From Photobacterium salinisoli (GTDB taxonomy: Bacteria; Pseudomonadota; Gammaproteobacteria; Enterobacterales; Vibrionaceae), in NCBI RefSeq assembly GCF_003614885.1, contig NZ_QZMS01000007.1, positions 1,984,001 through 2,048,000 of the forward strand: DNA of 64,000 nt, written 5' to 3'. Under the pieces are notes generated by a model that was not told the DNA's origin, made no database searches, and saw only the letters and a program-made list of their open reading frames with translations. Each line of letters begins with the position of its first letter. Within the stretch, counting starts at the first letter, position 1. Positions 43,253-53,450 of the stretch are shown here, in pieces. The position numbers were made by a program, and so were the translations under genes.

Positions 43253-44200
43253 TCACCCCTGCTGAGCAACAATCTCTTCTGTCCTGCGCAGCAGATAATC
43301 CTTAAACGCCTGACAGCGAGCAGGCATTGGATGCCTGGGGCGAAAATACAGATTGATATCAAACTGGCTGGCAACATAATCAGTCAGCAGTACAGTTAAT
43401 GCGCCTGATGCCAGAGCATTCTTAATCACAGAATGCGGCAGATAGGCAACACCAGCCCCCCTGATTGCCATATCGCGCAGTATCTCACTGTTATCACATT
43501 CCAGCGCATCGCTGATAGCCACAGCGCGGTTAATACCATTTAAACGGAAATACCAGCGATTGCCTCCAACCAGTGAACTGGCATACAGGCAGCGGTGATC
43601 TCTTAAATCTTCCGGTTCCATTGGTCTGCCGCACCTTGCCAGATAGCCTGGCGACGCGCAGGCGTATAACGGCTCACTGAGCAACAACCGGCGGATCAGC
43701 AAAGAGTCTTTCTCTTCCGTTTCCCGGTTGGTCGCTTTGGCCCGGATAATAAAATCCACATGTAACGGATCTGTTTCCCCTGCTTCAATAAACAACCGAA
43801 AGTTCACCTGGGGATGCATTTCCATGTATTCCGCAATGATTTCACGCAGATAATAGCTCGCGTACAGCGGTGTCGATGAGATACTGATAATTCCCCGCTG
43901 TTCATCAGCCATGCTGCCCACTTCTGCGCAGATGGTATCAATTTCCGGCAACAGAGAAGAAAAACGGCGATAGAGCATTTCTCCGGCATCCGTGGGTACG
44001 AGTTGGCGGGTACTGCGCTTGATCAGCTCGACGGCCATCAGCCCTTCCAGCTCCTTTACCCACCGGCTTGCCGCCGCCGCTGAGATCCCCCACACTTCCG
44101 CGGCCTCGCGAAACGAGCCATGCTGAATAACGGAACAAAAAAACACGATTTTATCTAATTGTTGCTGGCGAGGATTAATCCCGACCAGTGACTGAGTCAT
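43253..44200 (-). CDS. LysR-type regulator near CoA-transferase genes
   Basis: 315-residue LysR regulator: helix-turn-helix GSFREAAEVWGISAAAASRWVKELE (residues about 28-52) and effector domain to residue about 300. It lies 156 bp downstream of the CoA-transferase gene on the same strand and may control that gene and the divergent permease. Effector unknown. Confidence 0.85.
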   Translation of the reverse strand: MTQSLVGINPRQQQLDKIVFFCSVIQHGSFREAAEVWGISAAAASRWVKELEGLMAVELIKRSTRQLVPTDAGEMLYRRFSSLLPEIDTICAEVGSMADEQRGIISISSTPLYASYYLREIIAEYMEMHPQVNFRLFIEAGETDPLHVDFIIRAKATNRETEEKDSLLIRRLLLSEPLYACASPGYLARCGRPMEPEDLRDHRCLYASSLVGGNRWYFRLNGINRAVAISDALECDNSEILRDMAIRGAGVAYLPHSVIKNALASGALTVLLTDYVASQFDINLYFRPRHPMPARCQAFKDYLLRRTEEIVAQQG

Positions 44201-44356
44201 AGCACATTCCTTATGGTTTGAACGCCCTCCCGGCCCGCATTTCAGGCAAGGGCCAGGGGAGTGAGCTTCAATAATGCCTGCGCAATCCCGGCTGCACTAA
44301 TACTGGCATCTCGTCTTACAGCTCGCTTCACAGTCTTAAAATTCACAGCCGTCGAT

Positions 44357-45931
44357 TCACACGGTTTTCTGCCCAAACTGAGGAGAGAATATCTCTGCTG
44401 ACATCAACCTCAGGCCGGGATCAATCACCGGAGAGAATGACATATGCGCCAGAATATCACGCTCAAGATCCACGCCTGGTGCAATTTCTTCCAGTACCAG
44501 ACCTTGCGGCTCAAGCCGGAACACAGCACGTTCAGTAATATAGCGCACCGGTTGTCCGGTCTGGATGGCCCGTGTCGCGGAAAACGTAATTTGTTCCGCT
44601 GTCTCCACAAACTTACTCTGGCGGCCTTCCTGCAGAATATGCAACTCGCCGTCCCTGACGGCGATCTCTAACCCAGCGGCTGTAAAAGTACCACAGAAGA
44701 ACAGAGACTTTGCATGCTGGCTGATGTTGATAAACCCCCCGCAGCCCGGCAGTTTATCGCCAAAGCGGGACACATTGATATCCCCGCGGGCAGAGCATTG
44801 TGCCAGACCGAGAAAGGCCTGATCGATCCCGCCGCCATCATAAAAATCGAACATCTGATCCTGAGTAATAATAGCCTGAGGATGTCGGCTGGCTCCAAAA
44901 TCCAGCCCGCTGGCCGGCAGGCCGCCGATAGCACCGGGCTCGACCGTGAGGGTCATGGTATCAAGAATGCCCAGCTTGCCGGCAACAATGGCAATGTATT
45001 CCGGTACGCCAATTCCCAGATTCAGCACAGCGCCAGGCGTCAGCTCCTGCACCGCGCGGCGGGCAATAAGGGTTTTGGCATCCAATGTATCTGTCCCGCT
45101 CTCGCCGTCCGTCCAGCTTGATTGCGGCTCACCTGAACTGGCCCGCCCGACAAAATCAGGATTGAAACGGGTGGCAAAAGTCTGCATGTGTTCTGCTTCA
45201 TCGTTGCAAAGCACAATAGCGTCAACAAAAATACCCGGAATTTTGATGCTGTGGGGATCGAGTGTACCGGCCGGCACCACCCGTTTGACCTGCACGACCA
45301 CTTTGCCCCCCTGATTGCGGGCAGCCTGTGCGGCAGCCAGGTTTTCCACAACCAAACACTCATCTTCCATCGTGATATTGCCGTTTTCATCTGCCGTTGT
45401 ACCGCGCAAAATAGCCATATCCACTGGCAGGCGCTGGTAGAACAGATATTCTTCGCCATTGAGCTCCAGCACAGACACCAGATCTTCGCGGGTTATCGCA
45501 TTAATTTTGCCGCCTTCAAGCCGGGGATCGACAAATGTCCCCAGCCCGGTTGTTGTCAGTGTCCCGGGTTTACCTGCTGCCGTATCACGCAGGAGGTGTG
45601 AAATCACCCCCTGGGGCAGATTGTACGCCTCAATCTCATTGCTCAAGGCCAGCTTTTGCAGGTCGGGTACCAAGCCCCAGTGGCCGCCAATCACCCGCTT
45701 AACCATACCCGGTCTGGCCAGATGATTCGCCGCCCGCCCTTGTCCGTCTCCCTGGCCGGCCGCAAAGATCAATGTCAGGTCACGGGGAGAGATTTCACTG
45801 TCGTAGCGTTCACCCAACGCCCTGATGATCGACTCGGGTACCACGGAACCGATAAATCCCCCCAGCATGACGGACTGCCCGTCGGTGATCCATGCCGCGG
45901 CTGCTTCAGCTGTAAGTTGGGTAACTGCCAT
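44357..45931 (-). CDS. Single-chain acyl-CoA:acetate/3-ketoacid CoA-transferase (YdiF-like)
   Basis: Family I CoA-transferase of 524 residues with alpha and beta halves fused. N-terminal VMLGGFIGSVVPESIIRAL; the catalytic Glu lies in LNLGIGVPEYIA (about residue 320) and carries the acyl/CoA intermediate. It moves CoA between short-chain acids such as acetate, acetoacetate or butyrate. It is divergent from a GntP-type permease, suggesting uptake and activation of a short hydroxy- or keto-acid. Good start context. Confidence 0.9.
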   Translation of the reverse strand: MAVTQLTAEAAAAWITDGQSVMLGGFIGSVVPESIIRALGERYDSEISPRDLTLIFAAGQGDGQGRAANHLARPGMVKRVIGGHWGLVPDLQKLALSNEIEAYNLPQGVISHLLRDTAAGKPGTLTTTGLGTFVDPRLEGGKINAITREDLVSVLELNGEEYLFYQRLPVDMAILRGTTADENGNITMEDECLVVENLAAAQAARNQGGKVVVQVKRVVPAGTLDPHSIKIPGIFVDAIVLCNDEAEHMQTFATRFNPDFVGRASSGEPQSSWTDGESGTDTLDAKTLIARRAVQELTPGAVLNLGIGVPEYIAIVAGKLGILDTMTLTVEPGAIGGLPASGLDFGASRHPQAIITQDQMFDFYDGGGIDQAFLGLAQCSARGDINVSRFGDKLPGCGGFINISQHAKSLFFCGTFTAAGLEIAVRDGELHILQEGRQSKFVETAEQITFSATRAIQTGQPVRYITERAVFRLEPQGLVLEEIAPGVDLERDILAHMSFSPVIDPGLRLMSAEIFSPQFGQKTV

Positions 45932-46247
45932 ACGTAACTTCCTTTACCGTGCAATTGCCTGAAGTGTATGAATCCCTTCCCCTTGCTTTAATAGCTACGA
46001 ATGAAATTGTGTTTTTCGAAACTAACCACAAACAAGCACGAGCACGTGTTAACATATTGAAATAAATAAAAAATACCATTATCAATTAACTCAGGGGCTG
46101 TGATTTACACCTGGTATTGCATGATGCCGCTCGCACTTTACAGGTGAATACAAAAATTGGACCGACCAGTGATGTTTTCAATCACGACAGAGAGGTCTAG
46201 GATGTTAACGACCTGTTACAACTATAACCATGAAACGGAGAGAGAAT
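45932..46247. promoter_or_regulatory. Divergent promoter region of the CoA-transferase and permease genes
   Basis: 316 bp, AT-rich in the middle (46050-46095). It contains a single TGTGA half-site near 46099 without a good second half. No palindrome typical of a LysR site could be singled out. It must hold both promoters. Confidence 0.4.
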
Positions 46248-47603
46248 ATGGATGTTGCCGTGATATTGCTCACGCTTGTGGGTTTGATGTACTTTGCTTA
46301 CCGAGGCGTTTCAGTTCTGATCCTGGCCCCCATTTTAGCCATGGCGGCGGCACTGCTTACCAGCGATTTTCCATTCTTATATGCGCTGTCGAATGTCTTC
46401 ATGCCTGCCGCAGCCAATTACATCAAACTGTACTTCCCCATTTTCATTGCCGGGGCGATCTTTGGCAAACTGATGGGCGCATCGGGTGCTGCCCGTGCTT
46501 TATCACGTTTTATCATTCAGCACCTGGGTACCAAACACGCGATATTGTCCGTCGTACTGGCCACCGCTTTGCTGACGTACGGCGGTGTGTCACTCTTTGT
46601 AGTGGTCTTTGCCATGTACCCGATTGGGGCTGCCACTTTCCGTGCTGCCGGCATTCCTAAACGCCTGCTGCCAGCGGCGATCACTCTGGGTGCTTTCACC
46701 TTTACCATGACGGCGTTGCCGGGCACACCACAGTACCTGAACACCATGCCAACCATACCATTTGGCACCACTATTTATGCGGCCCCGGCGTTGGGCTTAC
46801 TGGCCGGTACTATGATGCTTGTGCTGGGCATCTTGTGGATCAAATACCGGGCCGGCAAAGCCATTGCTGCTGGTGAAAATTATGGTGACCATGAGGAAAG
46901 TGATAAAGATCTGGATGACAACGCAGCAACACCGAGCGTATTGATGGCACTGGTCCCGATTCTGATGGTATTTGTCATCAATTTTGTGCTGACCAATTTT
47001 TACTTCAAATCACCGGCTGTGATTGCCGAATATGAAACACTGGATACACGGATCAATGGCACCTGGCCTGTGATTATCGCCCTGGCTGTCGCCATTATCT
47101 TCATGCTGGTGAGCTATCGCCGCTATCTGTTTGATACTAACAAGCACGTCTTTGACGGTTCAGTGGGCTCTTTGCTGCCCATTTTCAATACAGCTTCTGA
47201 GGTAGGCTATGGCGCTGTGATTACGGCCCTGTCAGCCTTTGTAATTATCAAAGCCGGTATTGCCGCCATTGATATTCCTGATCTCTTCAAAGTGGCACTC
47301 ACCTCAACCAGTCTTGCCGGTATTATTGGTTCGTCATCAGGCGGAACAGGTATGGTGCTGGCTTTGCTGGGCAATGATTTTCTCAATACCGGAATTAACC
47401 CTGAAGTACTGCACCGCGTGGTCCTGCTGGCCGCAGGCGGGCTGGATACACTGCCGCACTGTGGCGCTGTCATTACTTTACTGGCGGTTTGCCGCCTGAC
47501 GCACAGACAGAGCTATGGTGATATTGCCGTGGTGACTATGGCGATTCCGCTGATGGCAGCCTTTACTGTGATAGTGGTCCATCTCAGTACCGGCCTGGTC
47601 TGA
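46248..47603 (+). CDS. GntP-family permease
   Basis: About 451 residues with some 12 transmembrane helices. GntP-type features include TYGGVSLFVVVFAMYPIG in helix 4/5, ALPGTPQYLNTMP, and the C-terminal half SSSGGTGMVLALLG and LDTLPHCGAVITLLAVC. The family imports gluconate, other sugar acids, or 3-hydroxybutyrate. Pairing with a 3-ketoacid CoA-transferase favours hydroxybutyrate/acetoacetate (inference). The ATG at 46248 with GGAGAGAG upstream is preferred to that at 46230. Confidence 0.88.
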   Translation: MDVAVILLTLVGLMYFAYRGVSVLILAPILAMAAALLTSDFPFLYALSNVFMPAAANYIKLYFPIFIAGAIFGKLMGASGAARALSRFIIQHLGTKHAILSVVLATALLTYGGVSLFVVVFAMYPIGAATFRAAGIPKRLLPAAITLGAFTFTMTALPGTPQYLNTMPTIPFGTTIYAAPALGLLAGTMMLVLGILWIKYRAGKAIAAGENYGDHEESDKDLDDNAATPSVLMALVPILMVFVINFVLTNFYFKSPAVIAEYETLDTRINGTWPVIIALAVAIIFMLVSYRRYLFDTNKHVFDGSVGSLLPIFNTASEVGYGAVITALSAFVIIKAGIAAIDIPDLFKVALTSTSLAGIIGSSSGGTGMVLALLGNDFLNTGINPEVLHRVVLLAAGGLDTLPHCGAVITLLAVCRLTHRQSYGDIAVVTMAIPLMAAFTVIVVHLSTGLV

Positions 47604-47616
47604 CAGTCCCAGATCA

Positions 47617-47647
47617 ACAACGCCCCGAATAATGCGGGGCGTTGTTA
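47617..47647 (+). terminator. Terminator after the GntP-type permease
   Basis: Perfect 12-bp GC-rich stem AACAACGCCCCG / CGGGGCGTTGTT with a 7-nt loop, then a weak T-rich stretch on the plus strand. Confidence 0.75.
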
Positions 47648-47677
47648 TTCGTTGGTTTTCGGCAATATTTGACGCTG

Positions 47678-48040
47678 CTATTCGCTGTGACAAGGCTGAA
47701 TATAGATGGCATCTGACGGAAAACGGCCATCCTGACTGGGATGCTGGCGGTGTAACCGGCACAAGTCCTGAAAAATACTGATCGCTGTGACTGTAAAAGG
47801 TTCTGCCTGCCAGCTATCATCCTGCTTAACCTCAATCATCACATTGTCTCCCTGGCTGACGTGCTCAGGCAAGCGAATATCGTAGGTATGGCTGAATGCC
47901 AGCAACCAGTAGCTATCGATGGTCACCAGGCGGCCTTCGCCCGGCGTAGATACCGAATAGACATAGTCCAGTTGTTGTGCTTTGGCTACGCTGACCGTCA
48001 CCATTGTCATTAACGTGAAAGCGACATAAAACCTGAACAT
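47678..48040 (-). CDS. Small exported protein of unknown function
   Basis: 120 residues. The signal peptide FYVAFTLMTMVTVSVAKA is followed by a mature domain of about 97 residues with several aromatic/aspartate-rich beta segments (TIDSYWLLAFSHTYDIRLP) and two cysteines (DLC, QPC) that could pair. No family recognised. The ATG at 48040 has an AGGTGG site; the open frame's TTG at 48055 is less likely. Single gene, convergent with the permease. Confidence 0.65.
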   Translation of the reverse strand: MFRFYVAFTLMTMVTVSVAKAQQLDYVYSVSTPGEGRLVTIDSYWLLAFSHTYDIRLPEHVSQGDNVMIEVKQDDSWQAEPFTVTAISIFQDLCRLHRQHPSQDGRFPSDAIYIQPCHSE

Positions 48041-48121
48041 AACCGCCACCTGCAAGCACTCTTTCTAACACTATAGTGATTACAGCTGGTCAGTATTTTC
48101 TTAACTCAGCGACAGAGCGGC

Positions 48122-49036
48122 TTAAAGTTCATCACCCAGGTCGCCGCTGGTATCCGCTTCACCCTGCAAACTCGCCAGTAAACGATTCAGCTCCAGAGTC
48201 GCAAACCTGTGCTCAACAAACTCGTAGACATTGCCGGCTAAAGCCAGTTTATACAGCTGAACCGCTTCCGCATACTGGTTGTTATGCTGATAACGCTTGG
48301 CCATATAGAAATAGCTCTCGGTCAAACGCTCCGCCATCTGCTCATTGGTTTCACTGTCTTTCACTATGCCATCAAGAAGCTGTTGTTCCGTTTCGCCGCC
48401 AAGCAGCATACCGGCAATGTTCCAGCCCCAGTCTTCGCGTTCTGCCCGGTCAAATCGATTCTGAAGATTTTGTTTGGCTTTGTCTGGCTCTGATTCCAGT
48501 TCGACCATATACAGCCAGATAGCACGGTATGGATCATTAGGATCCTGCTGATAATGTGCCAGTAGATCTTGTTTGGCTAAGTCAAACCGACCGCCATAAT
48601 ACAGCGCGATACCGCGGTTTCGTTGTGCAAACGGATGGCTGATATCCAGTTCCAGCGCAGAGTCAAACGCCTCGTAGGCCGCATCAAAATGCGCACTCTG
48701 AGTAAAATACACCCCAAGAATATTAAAAATATCAGGCTGCGCGGGATACAGAGACAGCGACTGGTTAAAGTCCAGTCGGGCCAGATCACGCAAGCCAATA
48801 CCATCATGAAGCAGCCCGCGCTCATAATAGATCTGCGAACGGGTTTCATCGTTCAGATCACTGCGTCCCAACAGCTGATCAATACGTGCTAACTGGATTT
48901 GTTGCTGTATGGTTGGCTGCAGCGGGACCGCAACCAACGGCTGCTCCCAGCTGGAATAGGTACTTGTCGAACACCCTGCCAACATAACGGCCATCGCAAT
49001 GGCTACGTACTTACACCTCTTTGCAAACAATGCCAT
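48122..49036 (-). CDS. nlpI: Lipoprotein NlpI (TPR protein)
   Basis: 304-residue outer-membrane lipoprotein (signal ending VMLAGC, Cys22) with TPR repeats between about 65 and 165 (YYERGLLHDGIGLRDLARLDF, FNILGVYF...AYEAFDSALELD, AQRNRGIALYYGGRFDLAKQD). NlpI recruits proteases and peptidoglycan hydrolases (Prc, MepS) in E. coli. It follows pnp on the same strand, the conserved order. Confidence 0.95.
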   Translation of the reverse strand: MALFAKRCKYVAIAMAVMLAGCSTSTYSSWEQPLVAVPLQPTIQQQIQLARIDQLLGRSDLNDETRSQIYYERGLLHDGIGLRDLARLDFNQSLSLYPAQPDIFNILGVYFTQSAHFDAAYEAFDSALELDISHPFAQRNRGIALYYGGRFDLAKQDLLAHYQQDPNDPYRAIWLYMVELESEPDKAKQNLQNRFDRAEREDWGWNIAGMLLGGETEQQLLDGIVKDSETNEQMAERLTESYFYMAKRYQHNNQYAEAVQLYKLALAGNVYEFVEHRFATLELNRLLASLQGEADTSGDLGDEL

Positions 49037-49184
49037 TCTCCCCTGCCCGTGTGAACCAGTTGCTGCTCATCAACACTTGATGAGCCAAAGGTAGCGATTC
49101 GGTTTTGATAGTTCATTGGTATAAAAAAGGGGCCATCACAGCCCCACTTTTATTACTTCATGAAGATAGGCTTATCCAGATGGA

Positions 49185-51296
49185 TTAAGCATCTTCACCA
49201 GCGGCTGGTGCCTGCTCAGGTTGTGCTTCCTTCATGCTCAGACGGATGCGGCCCTGACGGTCGATTTCCAGTACTTTGACCTGTACTTCCTGACCCATTT
49301 GCAGGTAATCAGAAACCTTCTCAACACGCTCCTGAGCGATTTGAGAAATATGTACCAGACCTTCTTTTGTACCGATAACAGAAACAAAAGCACCAAAATC
49401 AACAATTCGCACTACTTTACCAGTATAGATGCGGCCAACTTCAACGTCTGCGGTGATTTCTTCGATACGGCGAATCGCTTCTTTCGCAGCAGTCCCTTCG
49501 GTTGCTGCAATTTTCACTGTACCGTCGTCTTCGATCTCAATCGTTGTACCGGTTTCTTCGGTCAGTTGACGAATCACAGCACCGCCTTTACCGATCACAT
49601 CTTTGATCTTCTCTGGATTGATCTTCATTGTGTGGATACGAGGAGCAAACTGAGAAATGTCATCGCGAGCAGTGCTGATTGCCTGATCCATCACACCCAG
49701 GATGTGAATACGGGCGCCTTTAGCCTGGTTAAGAGCAATCTGCATGATCTCTTTGGTAATACCTTCGATCTTGATATCCATCTGCAGTGCAGTAATACCG
49801 TCGTTAGTACCGGCCACTTTAAAGTCCATGTCACCCAGGTGATCTTCATCGCCCAGAATGTCAGACAGAACCACGAAATCGTCGCCTTCTTTCACCAGAC
49901 CCATAGCGATACCCGCTACAGATGCTTTGATTGGCACACCCGCGTCCATCAGAGCCAGTGACGTACCACAGACAGACGCCATAGAAGACGAACCGTTTGA
50001 TTCAGTGATCTCAGATACCACACGTACAGTGTACGGGAACTCGTCAACTGATGGCATTACCGCCTTGATACCACGCTTAGCCAGTTTACCGTGGCCGATT
50101 TCACGACGCTTAGGAGAACCCACAAAGCCAGTTTCACCTACACAGTATGGAGGGAAGTTGTAGTGCAGCAGGAAGTGTTCTTTACGCTCACCGGTCAGCT
50201 CATCCAGGATCTGTGCATCACGCTGGGTACCCAGAGTGGCAGAAACCAGTGCCTGAGTTTCACCACGGGTAAACAGTGATGAACCGTGAGTACGTGGCAG
50301 TACACCAGTACGAACGTCCAGAGCACGAACCATGTCTTTTTCACGGCCATCAATACGCGGGTTACCGGCAATGATGCGGCTGCGAACCACGTTCTTCTCC
50401 AGAGAGCCCAGCATGTCGCGGATTTCGCGCTCATCCAGTGCGGCATCTTCAGCCAGCAGCTCAGCTACTACGTCAGCTTTGATGGCGCCGACTTTCTCGT
50501 AACGTGCCATCTTCTCAGTGATTTGGTAAGCATCAGTCAGGCGACCTTCCGCTTTTTCAGCTACGCGGGCTTTCAGTTCGGTGTTCACGGCCGGAGCCAC
50601 CCAATCCCACGCAGGTGTCGCTACTTCAGCGGCGAATTCTTTAATAGCATTAATAACAGTTTGTTGCTGATCATGACCAAAAACAACCGCTTGCAGCATT
50701 TGCTCTTCAGTCAGGCGGTCCGCTTCTGATTCAACCATCAGAACGGCGTTATCTGTACCGGCAACAACCAGATCCAAACGGCTCTCAGCCAGTTCTTTGT
50801 TGCTTGGGTTCAGCACAAGCTGGTCATTGATGTAACCCACACGGGCCGCACCGATTGGGCCGTTGAAAGGAATACCTGAGATAGCCAGAGCTGCCGAGGT
50901 ACCGATCATGGTCACAATGTCTGGATTCACGTCTGGGTTAACAGAAACCACAGTCGCAATTACCTGTACTTCGTTTTTGAATGCATCAGGGAACAACGGA
51001 CGAATTGGGCGGTCAACCAGACGGGCCGTCAGGGTTTCATTTTCAGAAGGACGGCCTTCACGTTTGAAGAAACCACCCGGAATTTTACCGGCAGCGTAGG
51101 TACGCTCCTGGTAGTTAACAGTCAGAGGGAAAAAGTCCTGGCCTTCTACCGCTTCTTTTTTGCCCACAACAGAAACGAAGACGGAAGTGTCATCCATGCT
51201 TGCCATAACAGCAGCAGTAGCCTGACGCGCCATCACACCGGTTTCCAGTGTTACGGTATGGTTGCCGTACTGGAAGGTTTTAACGATAGGATTCAC
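49185..51296 (-). CDS. pnp: Polyribonucleotide nucleotidyltransferase (PNPase)
   Basis: Phosphorolytic 3'-5' exoribonuclease of the RNA degradosome. 703 residues: two RNase PH domains, then KH ([21 protein letters not shown]) and S1 ([18 protein letters not shown]). The open frame begins at 51371, but homologues start at .[18 protein letters not shown]. The GTG at 51296 with AAGGAAA upstream is the start. Cotranscribed with rpsO through a structured leader. Confidence 0.97.
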   Translation of the reverse strand: MNPIVKTFQYGNHTVTLETGVMARQATAAVMASMDDTSVFVSVVGKKEAVEGQDFFPLTVNYQERTYAAGKIPGGFFKREGRPSENETLTARLVDRPIRPLFPDAFKNEVQVIATVVSVNPDVNPDIVTMIGTSAALAISGIPFNGPIGAARVGYINDQLVLNPSNKELAESRLDLVVAGTDNAVLMVESEADRLTEEQMLQAVVFGHDQQQTVINAIKEFAAEVATPAWDWVAPAVNTELKARVAEKAEGRLTDAYQITEKMARYEKVGAIKADVVAELLAEDAALDEREIRDMLGSLEKNVVRSRIIAGNPRIDGREKDMVRALDVRTGVLPRTHGSSLFTRGETQALVSATLGTQRDAQILDELTGERKEHFLLHYNFPPYCVGETGFVGSPKRREIGHGKLAKRGIKAVMPSVDEFPYTVRVVSEITESNGSSSMASVCGTSLALMDAGVPIKASVAGIAMGLVKEGDDFVVLSDILGDEDHLGDMDFKVAGTNDGITALQMDIKIEGITKEIMQIALNQAKGARIHILGVMDQAISTARDDISQFAPRIHTMKINPEKIKDVIGKGGAVIRQLTEETGTTIEIEDDGTVKIAATEGTAAKEAIRRIEEITADVEVGRIYTGKVVRIVDFGAFVSVIGTKEGLVHISQIAQERVEKVSDYLQMGQEVQVKVLEIDRQGRIRLSMKEAQPEQAPAAGEDA

Positions 51297-51359
51297 GTGA
51301 ATTTCCTTAAAATATTGATCTGCTTTTCTATTTGCGTCTGTAAGTATATCCGACACAGC

Positions 51360-51541
51360 AAAAAGCGTCATGTGAAGTGGGGTACTTTAAAGCACATTTC
51401 ACGCATCGCGACTAATGGCAAAAGCCGATTTGGGCAGCCTCTGTCAATAGCCGCGACCTCTAGGTCGACGAAAACGACTCGTGAACGCTATTCAGTACCG
51501 TTTTAAAACAACTTTCCCGTCAGAGATTGGCATCTCCGACC
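51360..51541 (-). promoter_or_regulatory. pnp leader hairpins
   Basis: Three stem-loops between rpsO and pnp: GTCGGAGAT/ATCTCTGAC (about 51520-51541), CGACC/GGTCG (about 51461-51475), and a longer imperfect stem GTGAAATGTG / ACCCCACTTCAC (about 51371-51403). In E. coli an RNase III-cleaved hairpin here autoregulates pnp. The same role is inferred. Confidence 0.5.
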
Positions 51542-51554
51542 GGCAGATGCAAAA

Positions 51555-51582
51555 AAGAAAGGAGCCAATCGGCTCCTTTCTT
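51555..51582 (-). terminator. rpsO terminator
   Basis: Perfect 12-bp stem AAGAAAGGAGCC / GGCTCCTTTCTT preceded on the plus strand by A-rich sequence. It is partly read through into pnp in related bacteria. Confidence 0.85.
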
Positions 51583-51591
51583 CCAGCAATC

Positions 51592-51861
51592 TTAGCGACG
51601 CAGACCCAGACGCTCGATCAGAGACTGGTAACGACCCAGATCTTTGCCTTTCAGGTAGTCCAGCAGCTTACGACGGCGAGAAACCATGCGCAGCAGACCA
51701 CGACGGCTGTGGTGATCGCCTTTGTGCTCGGCAAAGTGACCTTGCAGGTGGTTGATCTGTGCAGTCAGCAGTGCAACCTGAACTTCAGGTGAACCCGTGT
51801 CGTTTGCGCCTTGCGCGTATTCAGCAACGATAGTTGCTTTAGTTTCTGCATTCAGAGACAT
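51592..51861 (-). CDS. rpsO: 30S ribosomal protein S15
   Basis: 89 residues, primary 16S rRNA-binding protein. The full signature is visible: [38 protein letters not shown] and [21 protein letters not shown]. It has its own promoter upstream and a terminator 9 bp past the stop. Confidence 0.98.
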   Translation of the reverse strand: MSLNAETKATIVAEYAQGANDTGSPEVQVALLTAQINHLQGHFAEHKGDHHSRRGLLRMVSRRRKLLDYLKGKDLGRYQSLIERLGLRR

Positions 51862-51933
51862 AACTCATTCCTAATACAAAATAGTAAAATTTGTGCCAGC
51901 CAATCTCTGATTCAGCCGACACCCGAGCCGCGA

Positions 51934-51962
51934 ATTATACGCACCTGTCCGGAAGGCCGCAA
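51934..51962 (-). promoter_or_regulatory. rpsO promoter
   Basis: On the minus strand: -35 TTGCGG (plus 51957-51962), exactly 17 bp, then perfect -10 TATAAT (plus 51934-51939), about 73 bp before the rpsO start. Confidence 0.8.
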
Positions 51963-51998
51963 GCGGAATATGATTCACCGGACAGGCCGCTGAGCGGC

Positions 51999-52958
51999 TT
52001 ATTTCTCTTGCTCAGCCTGGTCCCGATTGGCCAGCACCCGCTTAGGCGCCACCATGTTTTCGGCATTGATTTCACCCACACCGATGAAATCACGTTGCTC
52101 ACCGGCCGTCAGCCGAACCAATGTACCGGCATCAGGCACACGGCCGGCCTGAACTGGCTGGCCATTGAGCACATAACTGGCGACACCCGGCAATAAATTC
52201 ACTTCCGGCAAATCCTGTACCGCGGAGTCTGTTGGCAACAGCAGCGGATCCAGCAGCTCTTTGGGCTGAATATCCTGCTCTCTGGCCTGCTCCAGCAGCG
52301 CTTCGAGCTGTTCCAGCGTGACCATTTTGTCTAACGGGTACTTAGACACACCGATACGGCGCAGATAAGTCACATGTGCGCCGCAGCCCAGCATCTCGCC
52401 CAGATCATCAACGATAGTGCGGATATAAGTACCTTTCGAGCAATGGACTTCCATCTCAACTTCGTTGTCGCTAAAGCGCAGCAGTGAGATTTCATACACT
52501 GTAATATCGCGGGCTTCACGGGGGACTTCTTTGCCTTCACGGGCATATTCGTACAACGGACGTCCCTGATATTTCAGCGCCGAGAACATAGATGGAATTT
52601 GCTTAGTTGTACCACGAAATTTAGCGATACAACGTTCCAGCAAACCACGATCTACCTTCACTTCACGCGTTTCGACCACTTCGCCATCCGAGTCCGAGGT
52701 ATTAGTTCGCTCGCCCAGCTTGGCAATGACCCGATAACGTTTATCTGAATCCAACAGGAACTGGGAAAACTTGGTCGCTTCTCCCAGGCAGATTGGCAGC
52801 ATACCCGTCGCAAGCGGATCCAAAGCACCGGTGTGGCCTGCTTTTTCCGCAAAAAAGATACGTTTTACTTTTTGCAGGGCATCATTGGATGTGATGCCGC
52901 CCGGCTTATCCAGCAGAAGAACACCGTCTACCGGACGCCCTTTACGACGACGCGCCAT
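51999..52958 (-). CDS. truB: tRNA pseudouridine-55 synthase
   Basis: Isomerises U55 of the tRNA T-loop. 319 residues; catalytic Asp47 in [15 protein letters not shown], followed by the YRV.AKLGERT and C-terminal PUA-like region. It overlaps rbfA by 1 bp, in the nusA-infB operon order. Confidence 0.97.
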   Translation of the reverse strand: MARRRKGRPVDGVLLLDKPGGITSNDALQKVKRIFFAEKAGHTGALDPLATGMLPICLGEATKFSQFLLDSDKRYRVIAKLGERTNTSDSDGEVVETREVKVDRGLLERCIAKFRGTTKQIPSMFSALKYQGRPLYEYAREGKEVPREARDITVYEISLLRFSDNEVEMEVHCSKGTYIRTIVDDLGEMLGCGAHVTYLRRIGVSKYPLDKMVTLEQLEALLEQAREQDIQPKELLDPLLLPTDSAVQDLPEVNLLPGVASYVLNGQPVQAGRVPDAGTLVRLTAGEQRDFIGVGEINAENMVAPKRVLANRDQAEQEK

Positions 52959-53359
52959 CAGTTATCCTCACCTTCATCCTTAGGTTCGTCAACGCGGCGT
53001 GCTTCGTCATCACGAACAACCTTGCTTACCAGGTTGGAGATGCGCATGCCTTCGGTCAGTGACTGGTCAAAAATAAAGTTTAACTCAGGTGTCACTCGCA
53101 GACGGATTTGCTTACCCAGCAGTGAACGAATGTAAGGCGCCATTTCGCGCAACGCTTCCAGGCTGTCTTCCGGTGTTTGTTCACCGATAGTCAGGAAGGT
53201 GACATACACTTTGGCGTAACCCATATCGCGGGAGACTTCCACGCTGGAAATTGTCGCCATGCCAATACGGGGATCTTTAATTTCGCGTTGCAGAATCACT
53301 GCCAGCTCTTTTTGCAGCTGCTGAGCAACACGTTGTGTACGGCTGAATTCTTTAGCCAT
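52958..53359 (-). CDS. rbfA: 30S ribosome-binding factor
   Basis: Late 30S maturation and cold-adaptation factor with a KH-like fold, 133 residues. Visible [22 protein letters not shown] and [17 protein letters not shown]; acidic C-terminal tail. A GGGGAGC-CGAA-GCTCCCC hairpin lies in the gap between infB and this gene (53402-53419). Confidence 0.96.
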   Translation of the reverse strand: MAKEFSRTQRVAQQLQKELAVILQREIKDPRIGMATISSVEVSRDMGYAKVYVTFLTIGEQTPEDSLEALREMAPYIRSLLGKQIRLRVTPELNFIFDQSLTEGMRISNLVSKVVRDDEARRVDEPKDEGEDN

Positions 53360-53401
53360 TTGATTCTCTCTCTAAAAGTCGGCCGCCTACCTCGACACAA
53401 A

Positions 53402-53419
53402 GGGGAGCCGAAGCTCCCC
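53402..53419 (-). other. Stable hairpin in the infB-rbfA gap
   Basis: Perfect 7-bp stem GGGGAGC/GCTCCCC closed by a CGAA (plus) loop. No U-tract on the minus side; probably limits mRNA decay or gives partial termination. Confidence 0.5.
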
Positions 53420-53450
53420 AGTGTTCATTCCAGGTCAGCGAGCAACCTGA

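Noticed and set aside
46095..46115. CRP site upstream of the GntP-type permease
   Set aside because: Only one TGTGA half; the second half does not match at 6-bp spacing.
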